A DNA stretch of 64,000 bases from CAZCEC01 sp964497615 (GTDB lineage: Bacteria > Chloroflexota > Anaerolineae > Anaerolineales > UBA6663), in assembly GCA_964497615.1 (NCBI GenBank), contig CAZCEC010000005.1:87900-151899 (forward strand), read 5' to 3'. Positions 38,024 to 46,496 of the stretch are shown in pieces (position 1 is the first letter of the stretch; each line of letters begins with the position of its first letter). The position numbers were made by a program, and so were the translations under genes. The notes beneath the pieces were generated by a model. The model worked only from the letters and a program-made list of their open reading frames with translations, did no database searches and was not told the origin of the DNA.

Positions 38024-38860
38024 ATGCGTGAAGTGACCGTCGCCACCGTGCAAATGAAGCCGAAGCTGGGCGAGCCGGAAGAGAATCTGGAGAAAATGTC
38101 GGATCTGGTGGCCAAAATCGCGGGCCAGCAGAAGGTGGACCTGATCGTCTTTCCCGAGCTGATCACGACCGGCTATGAGTGCGGTGTGCGCTTCACCGAC
38201 CTCGCCCAGCGGGTGCCAGGCGTCTCCGTCAACGTCATGGCCCAGCGCGCGCAGGAATTTGGCGTCCACATTGCGTTTGGTCTGCCCACCAAGGAGAAGG
38301 TGGAATCCATCATCTTCAACTCGCTGGTGCTCATCGGGCCCGACGGCGAGATCATTGGCGAATACCGCAAGGTGCATCTTAAGGGCGAGGAGCGGATGGC
38401 CTTCCGGTCCGGCTTTCGCTTCCTGACTTTTGAGTGCCAGTTTGGCATGGTGGGCCTGCTCTCGGGCTACGACATCGCCTTTCCGGAGGCGGCCCGCACC
38501 CTGGCCCTGGAGGGAGCCGAACTGCTCATCTGCAGCGCCAATTGGGAGAAGCCGCATCGCGACGAGTGGCGCACCTATGTGCTGGCCCGCGCCTACGAGA
38601 ACGCCCTGTTCGTGGCCGGCGCCAACCGCGTGGGCGACGACGTCACCTACTCCTTCTTCGGCGACTCGATGATCGTCGGCCCGCGCGGGCAGGTCTATGC
38701 CACCATGTCCGGCGAGGTGGACCCCAAGACCAACGAGCCCGCCGAGGGGTGGTGCGTGGCGCGCCTTGATCTGGGCGAGGTGCGCCAGCGCCGCGAAGAA
38801 TTCCAGACCCTCCAGAACCGCGAGCCCGACACCTACAAGGCCATCGTCCGCAAGTATTAG
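38024..38860 (+). CDS. carbon-nitrogen hydrolase (nitrilase) family protein lacking the catalytic Cys
   Basis: 278 aa. The family scaffold is clear: the catalytic Glu region FPELITTGYE (about residue 45), the Lys in YRKVHLKGEE (about residue 113) and the C-terminal region. But where the active-site Cys is expected (GxxICYDxxFPE) the sequence reads GLLSGYDIAFPE, with Gly instead of Cys. Unless the sequence is wrong, the usual thioester chemistry is impossible, so it may be non-catalytic or regulatory. Good Shine-Dalgarno (AGGAGC). Confidence 0.82.
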   Translation: MREVTVATVQMKPKLGEPEENLEKMSDLVAKIAGQQKVDLIVFPELITTGYECGVRFTDLAQRVPGVSVNVMAQRAQEFGVHIAFGLPTKEKVESIIFNSLVLIGPDGEIIGEYRKVHLKGEERMAFRSGFRFLTFECQFGMVGLLSGYDIAFPEAARTLALEGAELLICSANWEKPHRDEWRTYVLARAYENALFVAGANRVGDDVTYSFFGDSMIVGPRGQVYATMSGEVDPKTNEPAEGWCVARLDLGEVRQRREEFQTLQNREPDTYKAIVRKY

Positions 38861-38866
38861 CGCGCG

Positions 38867-39202
38867 GTGCGCCCCGTGGCAGAAGCGGCCTCGTCCTCCC
38901 GCCACTTGGCTACCTCCACCCTTTGGGCGGGGGCCATCTGGATCGCGCTGGCCATGCTGCCCGTCCCGGCGACAACGCTCATTGGGGTGCCCTTTGCGGT
39001 CTATGCCCTCATCGGCGGGCTGGCTGCCGCGCGCCAGGGTCGGGCGCAGACGGACCCCGTCGCCGTGCGGCGCGCGCGGTGGGGCATGCGCCTCGGCTGT
39101 GCCGGCTTTGTCTACTTGACCCTGTTCTACTTGGTTGCCGGCGGCATTATCTTGGCCGGTCTCATCGCCGCACTCCGTGCGGCCCTGCAAGGTACACCAT
39201 GA
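38867..39202 (+). CDS. small membrane protein, unknown function
   Basis: 111 aa with a GTG start, Ser/Ala-rich N-terminus and three probable helices (WIALAMLPVPATTLIGVPF, FAVYALIGGLAAARQG and FVYLTLFYLVAGGIILAGLI). Its stop overlaps the threonine aldolase start by 4 bases. No family recognised. Confidence 0.68.
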   Translation: MRPVAEAASSSRHLATSTLWAGAIWIALAMLPVPATTLIGVPFAVYALIGGLAAARQGRAQTDPVAVRRARWGMRLGCAGFVYLTLFYLVAGGIILAGLIAALRAALQGTP

Positions 39203-40242
39203 GCTTCGACAACGGACTGATTGACCTTCGCAGCGACACCGTCAGCCAGCCGACGCCCGCCATGCGCCGCGCCATGGCCGAGGCGGAAGTCGGCGACGAT
39301 GTTTTTGGCGACGACCCCACGGTCATTCGCCTGGAGGAGCGCGCCGCCGCCCTCACCGGCCACGCCGCCGGCCTGTTTGTCGCCTCGGGCACGATGGGCA
39401 ACCTGGTCGCCATGCTCACCCATGCCCAGCGCGGCGCCGAAGTCATCCTGGGCGCGGATAGCCACATCTATCTCAATGAAGTGGGCGGCCTGGCCGCCCT
39501 CGCTGGTATGCAGGCCTGCCCGATTCCCAATCAGCCCGATGGCACCCTGCGCCTGGAGGATATCGTCGCCGGCATCCGCGAGGAGGACGTGCACCATCCG
39601 CGTACCCGTGTGGTCTGCCTTGAGAACACCCAGAACATCTGCGGCGGCGTGCCGCTCCCGCCGGCCTATATGCGCGCCGTCGCCGACCTAGCCCACGCCC
39701 GCGGCCTCCGGCTCCACCTGGACGGCGCCCGCCTGTTCAATGCCGCGGTGGCCCTCAGCGTCGCCGCCTCCGACCTGGCTGGCCCAGCCGATTCGGTCAT
39801 GTTCTGCCTGTCCAAGGGCCTCAGCGCGCCGGTCGGGTCCGTCCTTTGCGGCCCAGTTGATTTCATCGCCGAGGCCCGCCGCTATCGCAAGCAGGTGGGC
39901 GGCGGCATGCGGCAGGCGGGTGTCCTGGCCGCCGCTGGCCTCGTGGCGCTCGACACCATGATCGAGCGTCTGGAAGACGACCACGCCCATGCGCGCCGGC
40001 TCGCCGCCGGCCTACGCGGCTTGGCGGCCCTGGAGTTTGGCCCTGCCGAACCAGCCACCAACATGGTCTACTTCGACCTTCGCCCCAGCGCGCCCCTGTC
40101 GGCCGAGCAGTTGATCCTTCATCTGCGCGGCCACGGCATCCTCGTGGAAGGTGGTTCGCGCTTCCGCTTGGTCACGCACGCCTGGGTTTCAGCCGACGAC
40201 GTGGACAAAGTCATCGCCGCCTTTCGCCAGGTGCTGGCCTGA
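39199..40242 (+). CDS. ltaE: low-specificity L-threonine aldolase
   Basis: 347 aa. The PLP fold is clear, with DLRSDTVSQPTPAMR at the N-terminus, DGARLFNAAVAL around residue 175 and the PLP-Lys in FCLSKGLSAPVGS (about residue 203). It cleaves threonine or allo-threonine to glycine and acetaldehyde. ATG at 39,199 is the family start; a longer in-frame reading upstream is a shadow of the preceding gene. It is the last chromosomal protein gene before the mobile element. Confidence 0.94.
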   Translation: MSFDNGLIDLRSDTVSQPTPAMRRAMAEAEVGDDVFGDDPTVIRLEERAAALTGHAAGLFVASGTMGNLVAMLTHAQRGAEVILGADSHIYLNEVGGLAALAGMQACPIPNQPDGTLRLEDIVAGIREEDVHHPRTRVVCLENTQNICGGVPLPPAYMRAVADLAHARGLRLHLDGARLFNAAVALSVAASDLAGPADSVMFCLSKGLSAPVGSVLCGPVDFIAEARRYRKQVGGGMRQAGVLAAAGLVALDTMIERLEDDHAHARRLAAGLRGLAALEFGPAEPATNMVYFDLRPSAPLSAEQLILHLRGHGILVEGGSRFRLVTHAWVSADDVDKVIAAFRQVLA

Positions 40243-40268
40243 CGCGCGCCGCGCCCCGGCGTCACAAG

Positions 40269-41918
40269 CTAGTCAATTGTTGACGCCCCCGCTTTCTTAT
40301 GGTATATTCTCGCGGCGCTGCCCTGGACCCGTGGTGTAGCGGCCAAACATGCGGCCCTGTCAAGGCCGAGATCGCGGGTTCGAATCCCGTCGGGTCCGCT
40401 GTAGACTAAACGCAGTAGTTTGTACAGGTCCGGGGGCGGCTGGATCGCCTCCACCTTCGGACCGCTGACATACACTCTTTCAAGCATGGCTTGGAGGAGT
40501 GTTTTCTTTTCCCGTTCGTTCGCCACGGACCACAGCCGGGGCAGGTCGGTCAGCAGCCGGGCGGCGCGGGCCACGTCGGGCTGGGCGACGGGGCGCAGGG
40601 ACTCCAGCTCGGCGCGGGCCTCGGCGCAGGCCAGGTCGTACTCGGCGCGGGTGGACAGGCTCTCGATGTAGAGCTCCTGGGCGCGCTTGATCTTGGCTTC
40701 CGCGCGAGCCCGGCGGCGCTCGGTCGAGTCTCCTTCCAGGTTCTCGGCCGCGGCGGCGGCGACCGCGGCCTGCCAGTGGTCGGGCAGCTTCAGCGCCATC
40801 AGCAGGCCGGCGACCGCGTCCTCCAGCTCGCTGGCGCGCTGGTAGCGCTTCTGCGGGCAGGCGCCGCCGTAGTCACGGTCCACGTCGCGGTAGTAGCGGT
40901 ATTCGTGGATGACCTGGGCGCGGTGGGCGCGCCGGCAGTGCCAGCAGTAGACCAGGCCGGCCAGGGGATAGGTGCGCACGCGCGGGTTCGGCTTGCGGGG
41001 GGCGGCGCGGGCGCGGCGGCGCACGGCCTGGCACTTCTCGAAGAGCGCCTCGCTGATGAGGGGCGCGTGGCGGCCGGTCAGGACTTCGCCCCTGTACGTC
41101 ACCTTCCCGCAGTAGAACGGGTTGCGCAGCATCGAGCGGACGGTGTCTTTGCTGAACGGGATGCTGCCGCGCTTGCCTTTGGTGCGGTGGCCGGCGGCGT
41201 TGAGGAGATCGGCGATGTCCAGGTCCGTGCGGCCGCCCTTGGCGTACTCGGTGAAAGCCATCACGGCGCCGGGCGCGGCCGCCGGATCCGGCTCGGCGTC
41301 ATCGGGCACGTCGTCGCGGCCGCTGGTCTTGTTCCGGTAGCCGAACGGCAGATCCCCGTTCCAGTAGCCCTTCTCGGCGCGCTCGCGCTTGCCCTTCTTC
41401 GTCTCGGCGCTCAGGTTGTCCAAATACCACTCGGCGAAGGCGGCCAGGAGCGTCAGCAGCACCTTGCCGATGGGGGTGGTGAAGTCGAACTGCTCGGTGG
41501 CGCTGGTGTAGGCCACGCCGAGCTCATTGAACTCGCGCAGGTACATCAGGATGTCGGTGATCGAGCGGCTGAAGCGGTCGAGTTTGTGGGTCAGGACCAC
41601 GTCGGCCTGACCGCGCCGCACGGCCGCGATCATCTTCTGGAAGCCGGGGCGCTGGTCGTTCTTACCGGACGATGAGGCCTTGCGGCGCCGGCGGGGGAGG
41701 GGGGCCGGCTGCTGGGCCGCCTTCTCGTCTGAGCCGAAGGCCCCCTGTGGGTCGGGGTCGCGGAAGACGGCGGCGACCGTCCAGCCGCGCTGCTCGGCGA
41801 AGGCCAGACAGATCTTCAGTTGGGCATCGAGGCTGTGGCCCTCGCGGGCCTGTTCTTCAGTAGAGACGCGGAGATAGACGGCGACACGCAGGTGGGATGA
41901 TGCGTTGAACAGCGACAT
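40269..41918 (-). CDS. large serine recombinase (site-specific integrase)
   Basis: 549 aa. The resolvase catalytic domain has Ser19 in VYLRVSTEEQ, DRFSRS and the LDNLSAETKKGKR helix. It is followed by a recombinase domain and a zinc-ribbon (YCWHC...CPQKRY) and a C-terminal coiled coil. The last ~40 residues are translated from antisense tRNA-Asp (DGIRTRDLGLDRA) and from chromosomal flank, so the native C-terminus in the excised circle would differ. It catalyses integration/excision of the element and is the leftmost element gene. Confidence 0.92.
   Translation of the reverse strand: MSLFNASSHLRVAVYLRVSTEEQAREGHSLDAQLKICLAFAEQRGWTVAAVFRDPDPQGAFGSDEKAAQQPAPLPRRRRKASSSGKNDQRPGFQKMIAAVRRGQADVVLTHKLDRFSRSITDILMYLREFNELGVAYTSATEQFDFTTPIGKVLLTLLAAFAEWYLDNLSAETKKGKRERAEKGYWNGDLPFGYRNKTSGRDDVPDDAEPDPAAAPGAVMAFTEYAKGGRTDLDIADLLNAAGHRTKGKRGSIPFSKDTVRSMLRNPFYCGKVTYRGEVLTGRHAPLISEALFEKCQAVRRRARAAPRKPNPRVRTYPLAGLVYCWHCRRAHRAQVIHEYRYYRDVDRDYGGACPQKRYQRASELEDAVAGLLMALKLPDHWQAAVAAAAAENLEGDSTERRRARAEAKIKRAQELYIESLSTRAEYDLACAEARAELESLRPVAQPDVARAARLLTDLPRLWSVANEREKKTLLQAMLERVYVSGPKVEAIQPPPDLYKLLRLVYSGPDGIRTRDLGLDRAACLAATPRVQGSAARIYHKKAGASTID
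40280..40308 (+). promoter_or_regulatory. promoter of tRNA-Asp
   Basis: TTGACG (40,280-40,285), 17-nt spacer, TATATT (40,303-40,308), about 16 nt before the tRNA. Confidence 0.85.
40325..40398 (+). tRNA. tRNA-Asp (anticodon GTC), integration target
   Basis: A 74-nt cloverleaf: acceptor GGACCCG/CGGGTCC with discriminator G, anticodon arm CGGCC-CTGTCAA-GGCCG (anticodon GTC), T arm GCGGG-TTCGAAT-CCCGT. No CCA is encoded. The serine recombinase on the opposite strand reads through it, which marks the left end of the mobile element. Confidence 0.96.
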
Positions 41919-41963
41919 GGGACAGGCGCCTCATGGCCGTACCGGTGGCCGGCCGCGAACACC

Positions 41964-42170
41964 TCAGCTCGCGGTCGTGGGGCTATCATAGGCACCTATC
42001 TCCTCCAGCGCAACCCGCCGGATGATGGCGGCCAGCGCTTCAACCAGGGCAGGGGGCGGGTCGCCCGGCACATCCAGACTCAGCGCCTGCGCGGGCGTGT
42101 AGCCTTGCGGGGGCAAGATCAGCGGCCGCCGGACCGTGTTGATGGCGCCGGCGCCGACCCGCGCCGTCAA
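41964..42170 (-). CDS. small protein of unknown function in mobile element
   Basis: 68 aa read from a TTG at 42,170 that overlaps the helicase stop (TTGA), with GGAGG 7 nt upstream. It contains a Pro-rich N-terminal half and a short amphipathic helix (ALVEALAAIIRRVALEE). An upstream ATG at 42,242 lies within the helicase gene and is less likely. It lies 45 bases before the serine recombinase. No family recognised. Confidence 0.6.
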   Translation of the reverse strand: MTARVGAGAINTVRRPLILPPQGYTPAQALSLDVPGDPPPALVEALAAIIRRVALEEIGAYDSPTTAS

Positions 42171-43762
42171 CGTCGCCTCCGGCGGGAAGGGCGGGGGGCT
42201 CGATCCTCGTCGGGCGTGCGCACGTCCATGTCCAGCCCCCACTGCTCGTAGATCAGCAGGCGCTTGCCGTAGCGCTCGTACTCAACGGCCGTCATCAGCA
42301 CGTGGTGCTCGCCGGCGTGGTCCTTGCCGGCGACCTCGTACGCCAGGCGGCCCAGGCGCTGGCCGGCTTCCATGCCCGACCCGAACAGGAAGTCCAGTTC
42401 GACCACGCGCCGCACGGGGAAGGACAGGCCCTCGTTACCGACGCTGGAGATGACGACCGTGTCGTTCGCCTCGATCACGTCGAGCGGCGCCTTGGTCTTG
42501 CCCTGAACGAAGGGCACGTCCAGGAGTCTGGCGGCGCGCTCCCCGATGGCCAGCCGGAAGGTGAACACGAACGTCTTGCCGTCCGCGGGCCGGGCGCAGA
42601 TGCGGCGCGTGAGCTTGAGCTTCTCGTCCTCGTCCTTGACGATCCAGACCGTCACGCTGGGGCGCTGCACGTCCTTCACCGGCCAGTCATAGCCGACCGG
42701 GAAGCCGCACAGGGCGGGGATCAGATCCTCGTTGCCGTCCTCGCGGCGGGGCGTGGCCGACAGGCCGATCCGGGCGGACGCTTTCACAAGCGCAGCCGAC
42801 TCGATGGCCCAATCCGCCGGCATGTGGTGGGCCTCGTCGAAGACGACCAGCGACCACTCCCGGTCGAGGTGCTTGCGGGCGCCGGCGTACGTGCTGACGG
42901 TCACTTCGTGGTGGATCCCGTCGCTCAGGAAGAGCTGCACGCGGGCGCGCCACTGATCCACCAGAGACCGGCGCGGCGCGAGCACGAGCTTGGGGCCCTT
43001 GAGCTCCGCGAAGGCTTGGAGGGGCAGGTAGCTCTTGCCGGTCTGCGGGAAGGCGAAGACGGACACGGCGCCGGTCTCCAGGAAGCGCTGGAAGTCGCGG
43101 GCCTGGTGCGGACGCAGGGTGAAGGCCGGCTCCTGGCGCTCGTCGCGGGCAATGTGATGCCGCGGATCGCGGCGCAGTTCGGCGGGGACGGGCTGGGGCG
43201 TGAAAGGCAGGAAGCCCTCGTCGCGGATGATGCGGCGAAGCACCTCGAAGCGGCTGCGCGGCCTCAGGATGAGGCGGTTGGCGACTCGCTGCCTGATCGT
43301 CCTAGACCCGCCCAGGCGCGCGGCGGCGGTCTCAGGGTCGCCCTGGGTGATCGTGAGCGTGTTGCCGTCCAGGGTGGCGTTGAACGCGGGTGCCTGGAAG
43401 CCGAGCTCGGATGCCAGCCAGCCGGGCAGGGGGTTGATGAAGTGGATGAACTTAGTGACCAGGTAGACCGAGTAGGCGCCGATGTGACGAATGGGCCAGC
43501 CGGCGCGGAAGCCCAGGAATCGCGGCACGATCAGCTCGTACTTGCCGTCGCCCAGGGGCCGGGTGAGATAGGGCCGCTCCATGAACTCGCGCACGAGCGA
43601 CTGGTCGAAGTCGGCCAGGCCGCCGACGCGCTGCGCCTGCTCGAGGGCGGCGGTGAGCTGCTCCTGGGCCTTGGCGGCGGCGGCGATCAGGGCGTCCAGG
43701 TCGGCGAGGCCGCGGCGGGTGGAGTCTTGGGCGTGGATGAGATGGGTGGCGAGGTCAGGCAT
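42167..43762 (-). CDS. SF2 DEAD/DEAH-box helicase-like protein
   Basis: 531 aa. A C-terminal ATPase region contains Walker A FPQTGKSYL (about residue 243), a Walker B/DEAH box VVFDEAHHM, motif III LSATPR and a second RecA-like domain (VISSVGNEGLSFPV). The N-terminal ~230 residues are of unknown type. Likely DNA helicase or translocase of the element. Several genes upstream encode RNA/nucleotide-type functions. Stop overlaps the next TTG start. Confidence 0.85.
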   Translation of the reverse strand: MPDLATHLIHAQDSTRRGLADLDALIAAAAKAQEQLTAALEQAQRVGGLADFDQSLVREFMERPYLTRPLGDGKYELIVPRFLGFRAGWPIRHIGAYSVYLVTKFIHFINPLPGWLASELGFQAPAFNATLDGNTLTITQGDPETAAARLGGSRTIRQRVANRLILRPRSRFEVLRRIIRDEGFLPFTPQPVPAELRRDPRHHIARDERQEPAFTLRPHQARDFQRFLETGAVSVFAFPQTGKSYLPLQAFAELKGPKLVLAPRRSLVDQWRARVQLFLSDGIHHEVTVSTYAGARKHLDREWSLVVFDEAHHMPADWAIESAALVKASARIGLSATPRREDGNEDLIPALCGFPVGYDWPVKDVQRPSVTVWIVKDEDEKLKLTRRICARPADGKTFVFTFRLAIGERAARLLDVPFVQGKTKAPLDVIEANDTVVISSVGNEGLSFPVRRVVELDFLFGSGMEAGQRLGRLAYEVAGKDHAGEHHVLMTAVEYERYGKRLLIYEQWGLDMDVRTPDEDRAPRPSRRRRR

Positions 43763-43764
43763 GT

Positions 43765-44139
43765 CTATAACTCGATGACGTCGAAGCGGGTGGGTGGCGG
43801 CGGCGCGCCCAGGCCGTGGCGATCGTCGGGCTCAGGCTCGGCCGGGTGCAGCTCGCTGTAACCGTCCCAGCAGCCGTCGCAGAAACCCTTGCCGGGGCCG
43901 GTCCTGAAGCGCTGGCCTTCGCCACCCTTACGGGTATCTTCGACCTTCACGCCGCAGTCGTAGCAATAGCCTTGTGTGCCACGGTGCTCCAGGCACAGGT
44001 AGCGGCTGGTGCGGGCGTCCAGGTAGTTCTCGCAGCAGGGCCGGCCGGGCTCGGTGCAGCCCGGAATGGCGCAGGCGTGGAGGCGGGCCTTCATCAGGCT
44101 GTCAACGTTCTGGCGGCGGCGGTCGGTGCGGCGGGACAT
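43765..44139 (-). CDS. Cys-rich zinc-binding protein
   Basis: 124 aa with about ten cysteines in pairs (CAIPGC, CC, CLEH, CYDC, CDGC), enough for two or three zinc sites, and a Pro/Glu-rich tail. Possible zinc-finger DNA- or RNA-binding protein. Start overlaps the upstream gene by 1 base, and the helicase gene follows after 2 bases. Confidence 0.68.
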   Translation of the reverse strand: MSRRTDRRRQNVDSLMKARLHACAIPGCTEPGRPCCENYLDARTSRYLCLEHRGTQGYCYDCGVKVEDTRKGGEGQRFRTGPGKGFCDGCWDGYSELHPAEPEPDDRHGLGAPPPPTRFDVIEL

Positions 44140-44795
44140 TAGAAGTTCTCGGCCAACTCCTGAACGGCGCGCTCGGGCTCTAGCCAGCGCACAGGCTTGC
44201 CAAGTGACCGGGCGTAAGCAAGCTCTCGGCGGGTACTCTCACCGATGTAGCCGCCGACATTCAACACCAGCACCTCGTCGGCAAGGTCGATCTTGCGCAG
44301 GTGCAGCTCGTCGAGCATGGCCTTGACCCGCTCGTACTCTTCGCGTGGCAGGTTGCCGAAGTGCTCGTCATCGGTTCCTGAGGCCGCGCCGATGCTAAGG
44401 ACGATCTTCCCGGCCAGAGTCTCAGCCAGGCTGGCGCGCTGGAACTCGCGCCAGAAGCGGGTGGAGCCGCACAGGCAGACGATGCGGGGGCGCTCGGTCG
44501 GCTGCTCCCCGTTCATACGCAGCTCATTGTCCAGGGCGGCGGCGATAAGCGCGCCGGCTTTGATGAGCCGCGTCAGGCGGCCATGCTTTTCGCGCTTGTC
44601 CCATTCCGGCGCCCACGGCCAGGCGTCGCAGCCATCTTCGTCCAGCACAACAGAGCAATCGGTGTCGTGCACGGCATAGCAGGCGGCGGCAATTTCGAGC
44701 TCAAAGCCGTCATGCTGGCGGTCGTGCTCGGCGGTGAAGCCTTCCTGCACCACCTGGCGGCGGCGTTCTTCGGCGATGTAATCCAATGCGTTCAT
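44139..44795 (-). CDS. fusion of a phage-type nucleotide hydrolase-like domain and a nucleoside 2-deoxyribosyltransferase-like domain
   Basis: About 218 aa. The N-terminal ~95 aa (QEGFTAEHDRQHDGFELEIA) resemble short phage proteins related to nucleotide pyrophosphohydrolases. The C-terminal half starts with a Rossmann-like IVCLCGSTRFWREFQ and ends with ADEVLVLNVGGYIGESTRRE, matching nucleoside deoxyribosyltransferase/DUF4406 proteins. The fused pair may act on nucleotide pools. ATG at 44,795 has AGGAG 8 nt upstream. Confidence 0.75.
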   Translation of the reverse strand: MNALDYIAEERRRQVVQEGFTAEHDRQHDGFELEIAAACYAVHDTDCSVVLDEDGCDAWPWAPEWDKREKHGRLTRLIKAGALIAAALDNELRMNGEQPTERPRIVCLCGSTRFWREFQRASLAETLAGKIVLSIGAASGTDDEHFGNLPREEYERVKAMLDELHLRKIDLADEVLVLNVGGYIGESTRRELAYARSLGKPVRWLEPERAVQELAENF

Positions 44796-44806
44796 GGGCA
44801 AAACTC

Positions 44807-45211
44807 CTATGGGCTTGTGGATGCAATGTCAGACGGGCGCTGGCGGAACAGCGACCGGAAGAGTGCGAGATCTTCGGGGGGCGGCTGGTGGCGCTTGGAG
44901 AAGTCGATGCGCCGGACAGACGGCGACGGCGGCTCAATCGGACGGCTGCGCCAGACGCCGGCTGCCACATAAGCACGAGCCTGGACAAGGGTGAATGACC
45001 CGTCGTGGCGGTGCGCCAGGACTCGGTTACATGGCTTGCAGACCCACCAGACGTCGAGGGGATGGTCGTACCCCTTCCAATGATGGGCCACGATGTGGAG
45101 GCGCTTACGCCGGCAAATCTGGCAACGATTAGGGCGCACGAGCTTGCCAGTCTTGACGGCGTAGCTCACCGCGTAGTGCGCGGCCTGGCGAGACGCTTCA
45201 CTAGTTTTCAC
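44807..45211 (-). CDS. HNH-like zinc-finger endonuclease
   Basis: 134 aa, GTG start. A Cys4-type HNH core: CQIC near residue 31, HIVAHHWKGYDHP, CKPCN and HRH. HNH proteins cut or nick DNA. A TTTCAC-NN-GTGAAA inverted repeat spans the start codon and may be an operator. Confidence 0.75.
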   Translation of the reverse strand: MKTSEASRQAAHYAVSYAVKTGKLVRPNRCQICRRKRLHIVAHHWKGYDHPLDVWWVCKPCNRVLAHRHDGSFTLVQARAYVAAGVWRSRPIEPPSPSVRRIDFSKRHQPPPEDLALFRSLFRQRPSDIASTSP

Positions 45212-45248
45212 TTGTGAAATCCTTCCGTTATACTAAAGGAACCGTGTG

Positions 45249-45719
45249 TTAGCTCTGCGCAGCGGCTGATGGCAGCGGATGGTAGGCGGACCGGATTCTC
45301 GCCACTGCCGTCTCGATGGTTGGATGCCGTTCATACATTCTGCCCTCGCGCGCGTGCCGCTGATGGAACATGAGCTCCACGATGCCCGGCGCTTTGCCCT
45401 TCAGGTCGCAGCGCAGGCAGCGGTCGTGACATAGCACGACCAGGCGTGTCAGCTCGTCGCTGTCGAAGGTGGACAGGTGACGATCCAGGTTGAAGACAAT
45501 CCATCGCGGATTGGTCCAGTCCACTTTCCGGAGCGACGTGTAGTTCAGGTGGTAGATGCCCGCGAACAGGTCGCCTAGCAGGTTCGCCACGGCCTCGCCG
45601 AGCGGCGACATCTCGCCAACCTTCCAAGTCTCGTTTGCTCTGATCCAGTCGGCGCCTGAGAAGGTCGGCAGGGCCTTGAAGTATTCATCCACGGTAGTTG
45701 GATTGATTTCGTCATCCAT
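45249..45719 (-). CDS. hypothetical protein
   Basis: 156 aa, mostly soluble, with Asp/Glu-rich N-terminus (MDDEINPTTVDEYFKALP) and two cysteines (CHDRCLRC). No recognised family. It lies between the ASCH-domain gene and the HNH gene in the same direction. Confidence 0.62.
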   Translation of the reverse strand: MDDEINPTTVDEYFKALPTFSGADWIRANETWKVGEMSPLGEAVANLLGDLFAGIYHLNYTSLRKVDWTNPRWIVFNLDRHLSTFDSDELTRLVVLCHDRCLRCDLKGKAPGIVELMFHQRHAREGRMYERHPTIETAVARIRSAYHPLPSAAAQS

Positions 45720-45745
45720 TGTCAGGTTCCTTCAAAGTCGCCATT

Positions 45746-46237
45746 TCATTTCCATTTCCACAGGCCCAACGCGCCGCGGGCGGGAATGGGCCTGGGCAGG
45801 GGCATGATGTCGTCCAGCACCCAGGCAAAGCGACCAGGCGCATAGTCGCCAAAGCTTCGCTCCGGCTCAGCCGGGGGGATGGTCACCCACTCCGGCGCCG
45901 GCAATTCTTCCGAGAGAGACACCATCAGCGGCGCGTCCGCCTGTTGGACAGGAAGCTGGTGGCTGCGCTCGTGATCCGAAATGGGAAAGACTCCGACCAA
46001 ACGGCAGGTCGCCACGACCGCGCCCAGCGGCAGGTTGTGGGCGTAGAAGCCGTGCGGGGCCAGGGCGGTGCTGAAGGGCCGGTCGTGGCACAGCAGCCGC
46101 GCCGTTTTTGGGAACGTCTTGGCGGCGTGGATGGCCAGCGGGCCGCGATAAGAAGTAGACCAGGACCTGGTCTCGATGCGCTTCGCGCCGATGGTCACCA
46201 GCGTGGCCCACGGTTGGGTGAGCGTGAGAGCGATCAT
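45746..46237 (-). CDS. ASCH-domain protein
   Basis: 163 aa. The ASCH fold is evident from QPWATLVTIGAKRIETRSW and YRGPLAIHAAKTFP at the N-terminus and a conserved aromatic end (ALGLWKWK). ASCH domains bind RNA or modified nucleosides. Its start overlaps the preceding gene by 4 bases (ATGA at 46,234). A related protein lies at 46,497. Confidence 0.82.
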   Translation of the reverse strand: MIALTLTQPWATLVTIGAKRIETRSWSTSYRGPLAIHAAKTFPKTARLLCHDRPFSTALAPHGFYAHNLPLGAVVATCRLVGVFPISDHERSHQLPVQQADAPLMVSLSEELPAPEWVTIPPAEPERSFGDYAPGRFAWVLDDIMPLPRPIPARGALGLWKWK

Positions 46238-46482
46238 GGGCCGGGAAAAACCGTGGTGGCCGGGACGGACACAATGCCAGGCCGCGCCACGACTGGAAGA
46301 TAAGCGCGGTACCCCGGCAGGCTGGGTGGCGGGGTGCAGGGCTCCGGCGTGGCGGTGGGGACGGGGTCAATCCCTGCGGTTGAGGCCACGCTCGGGCACA
46401 CGTCGGCGCCCGCGGGCGCCGGCAGCGCGAACGCCAGCGCAATAAGCAGAACGATCAGGCAGAGTCTGGCTGTGGTCTTCAT
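46234..46482 (-). CDS. short secreted protein with Pro-rich linker
   Basis: 82 aa. A signal peptide (LCLIVLLIALAFALPAPAGA) is followed by a Thr/Pro linker and YRAYLPVVARP. The last segment resembles the host's secreted protein C-terminal motif FLPIIMR. Stop overlaps the next start (ATGA). Role unknown. Confidence 0.6.
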   Translation of the reverse strand: MKTTARLCLIVLLIALAFALPAPAGADVCPSVASTAGIDPVPTATPEPCTPPPSLPGYRAYLPVVARPGIVSVPATTVFPGP

Positions 46483-46496
46483 GGCAGTCTTCCTTC

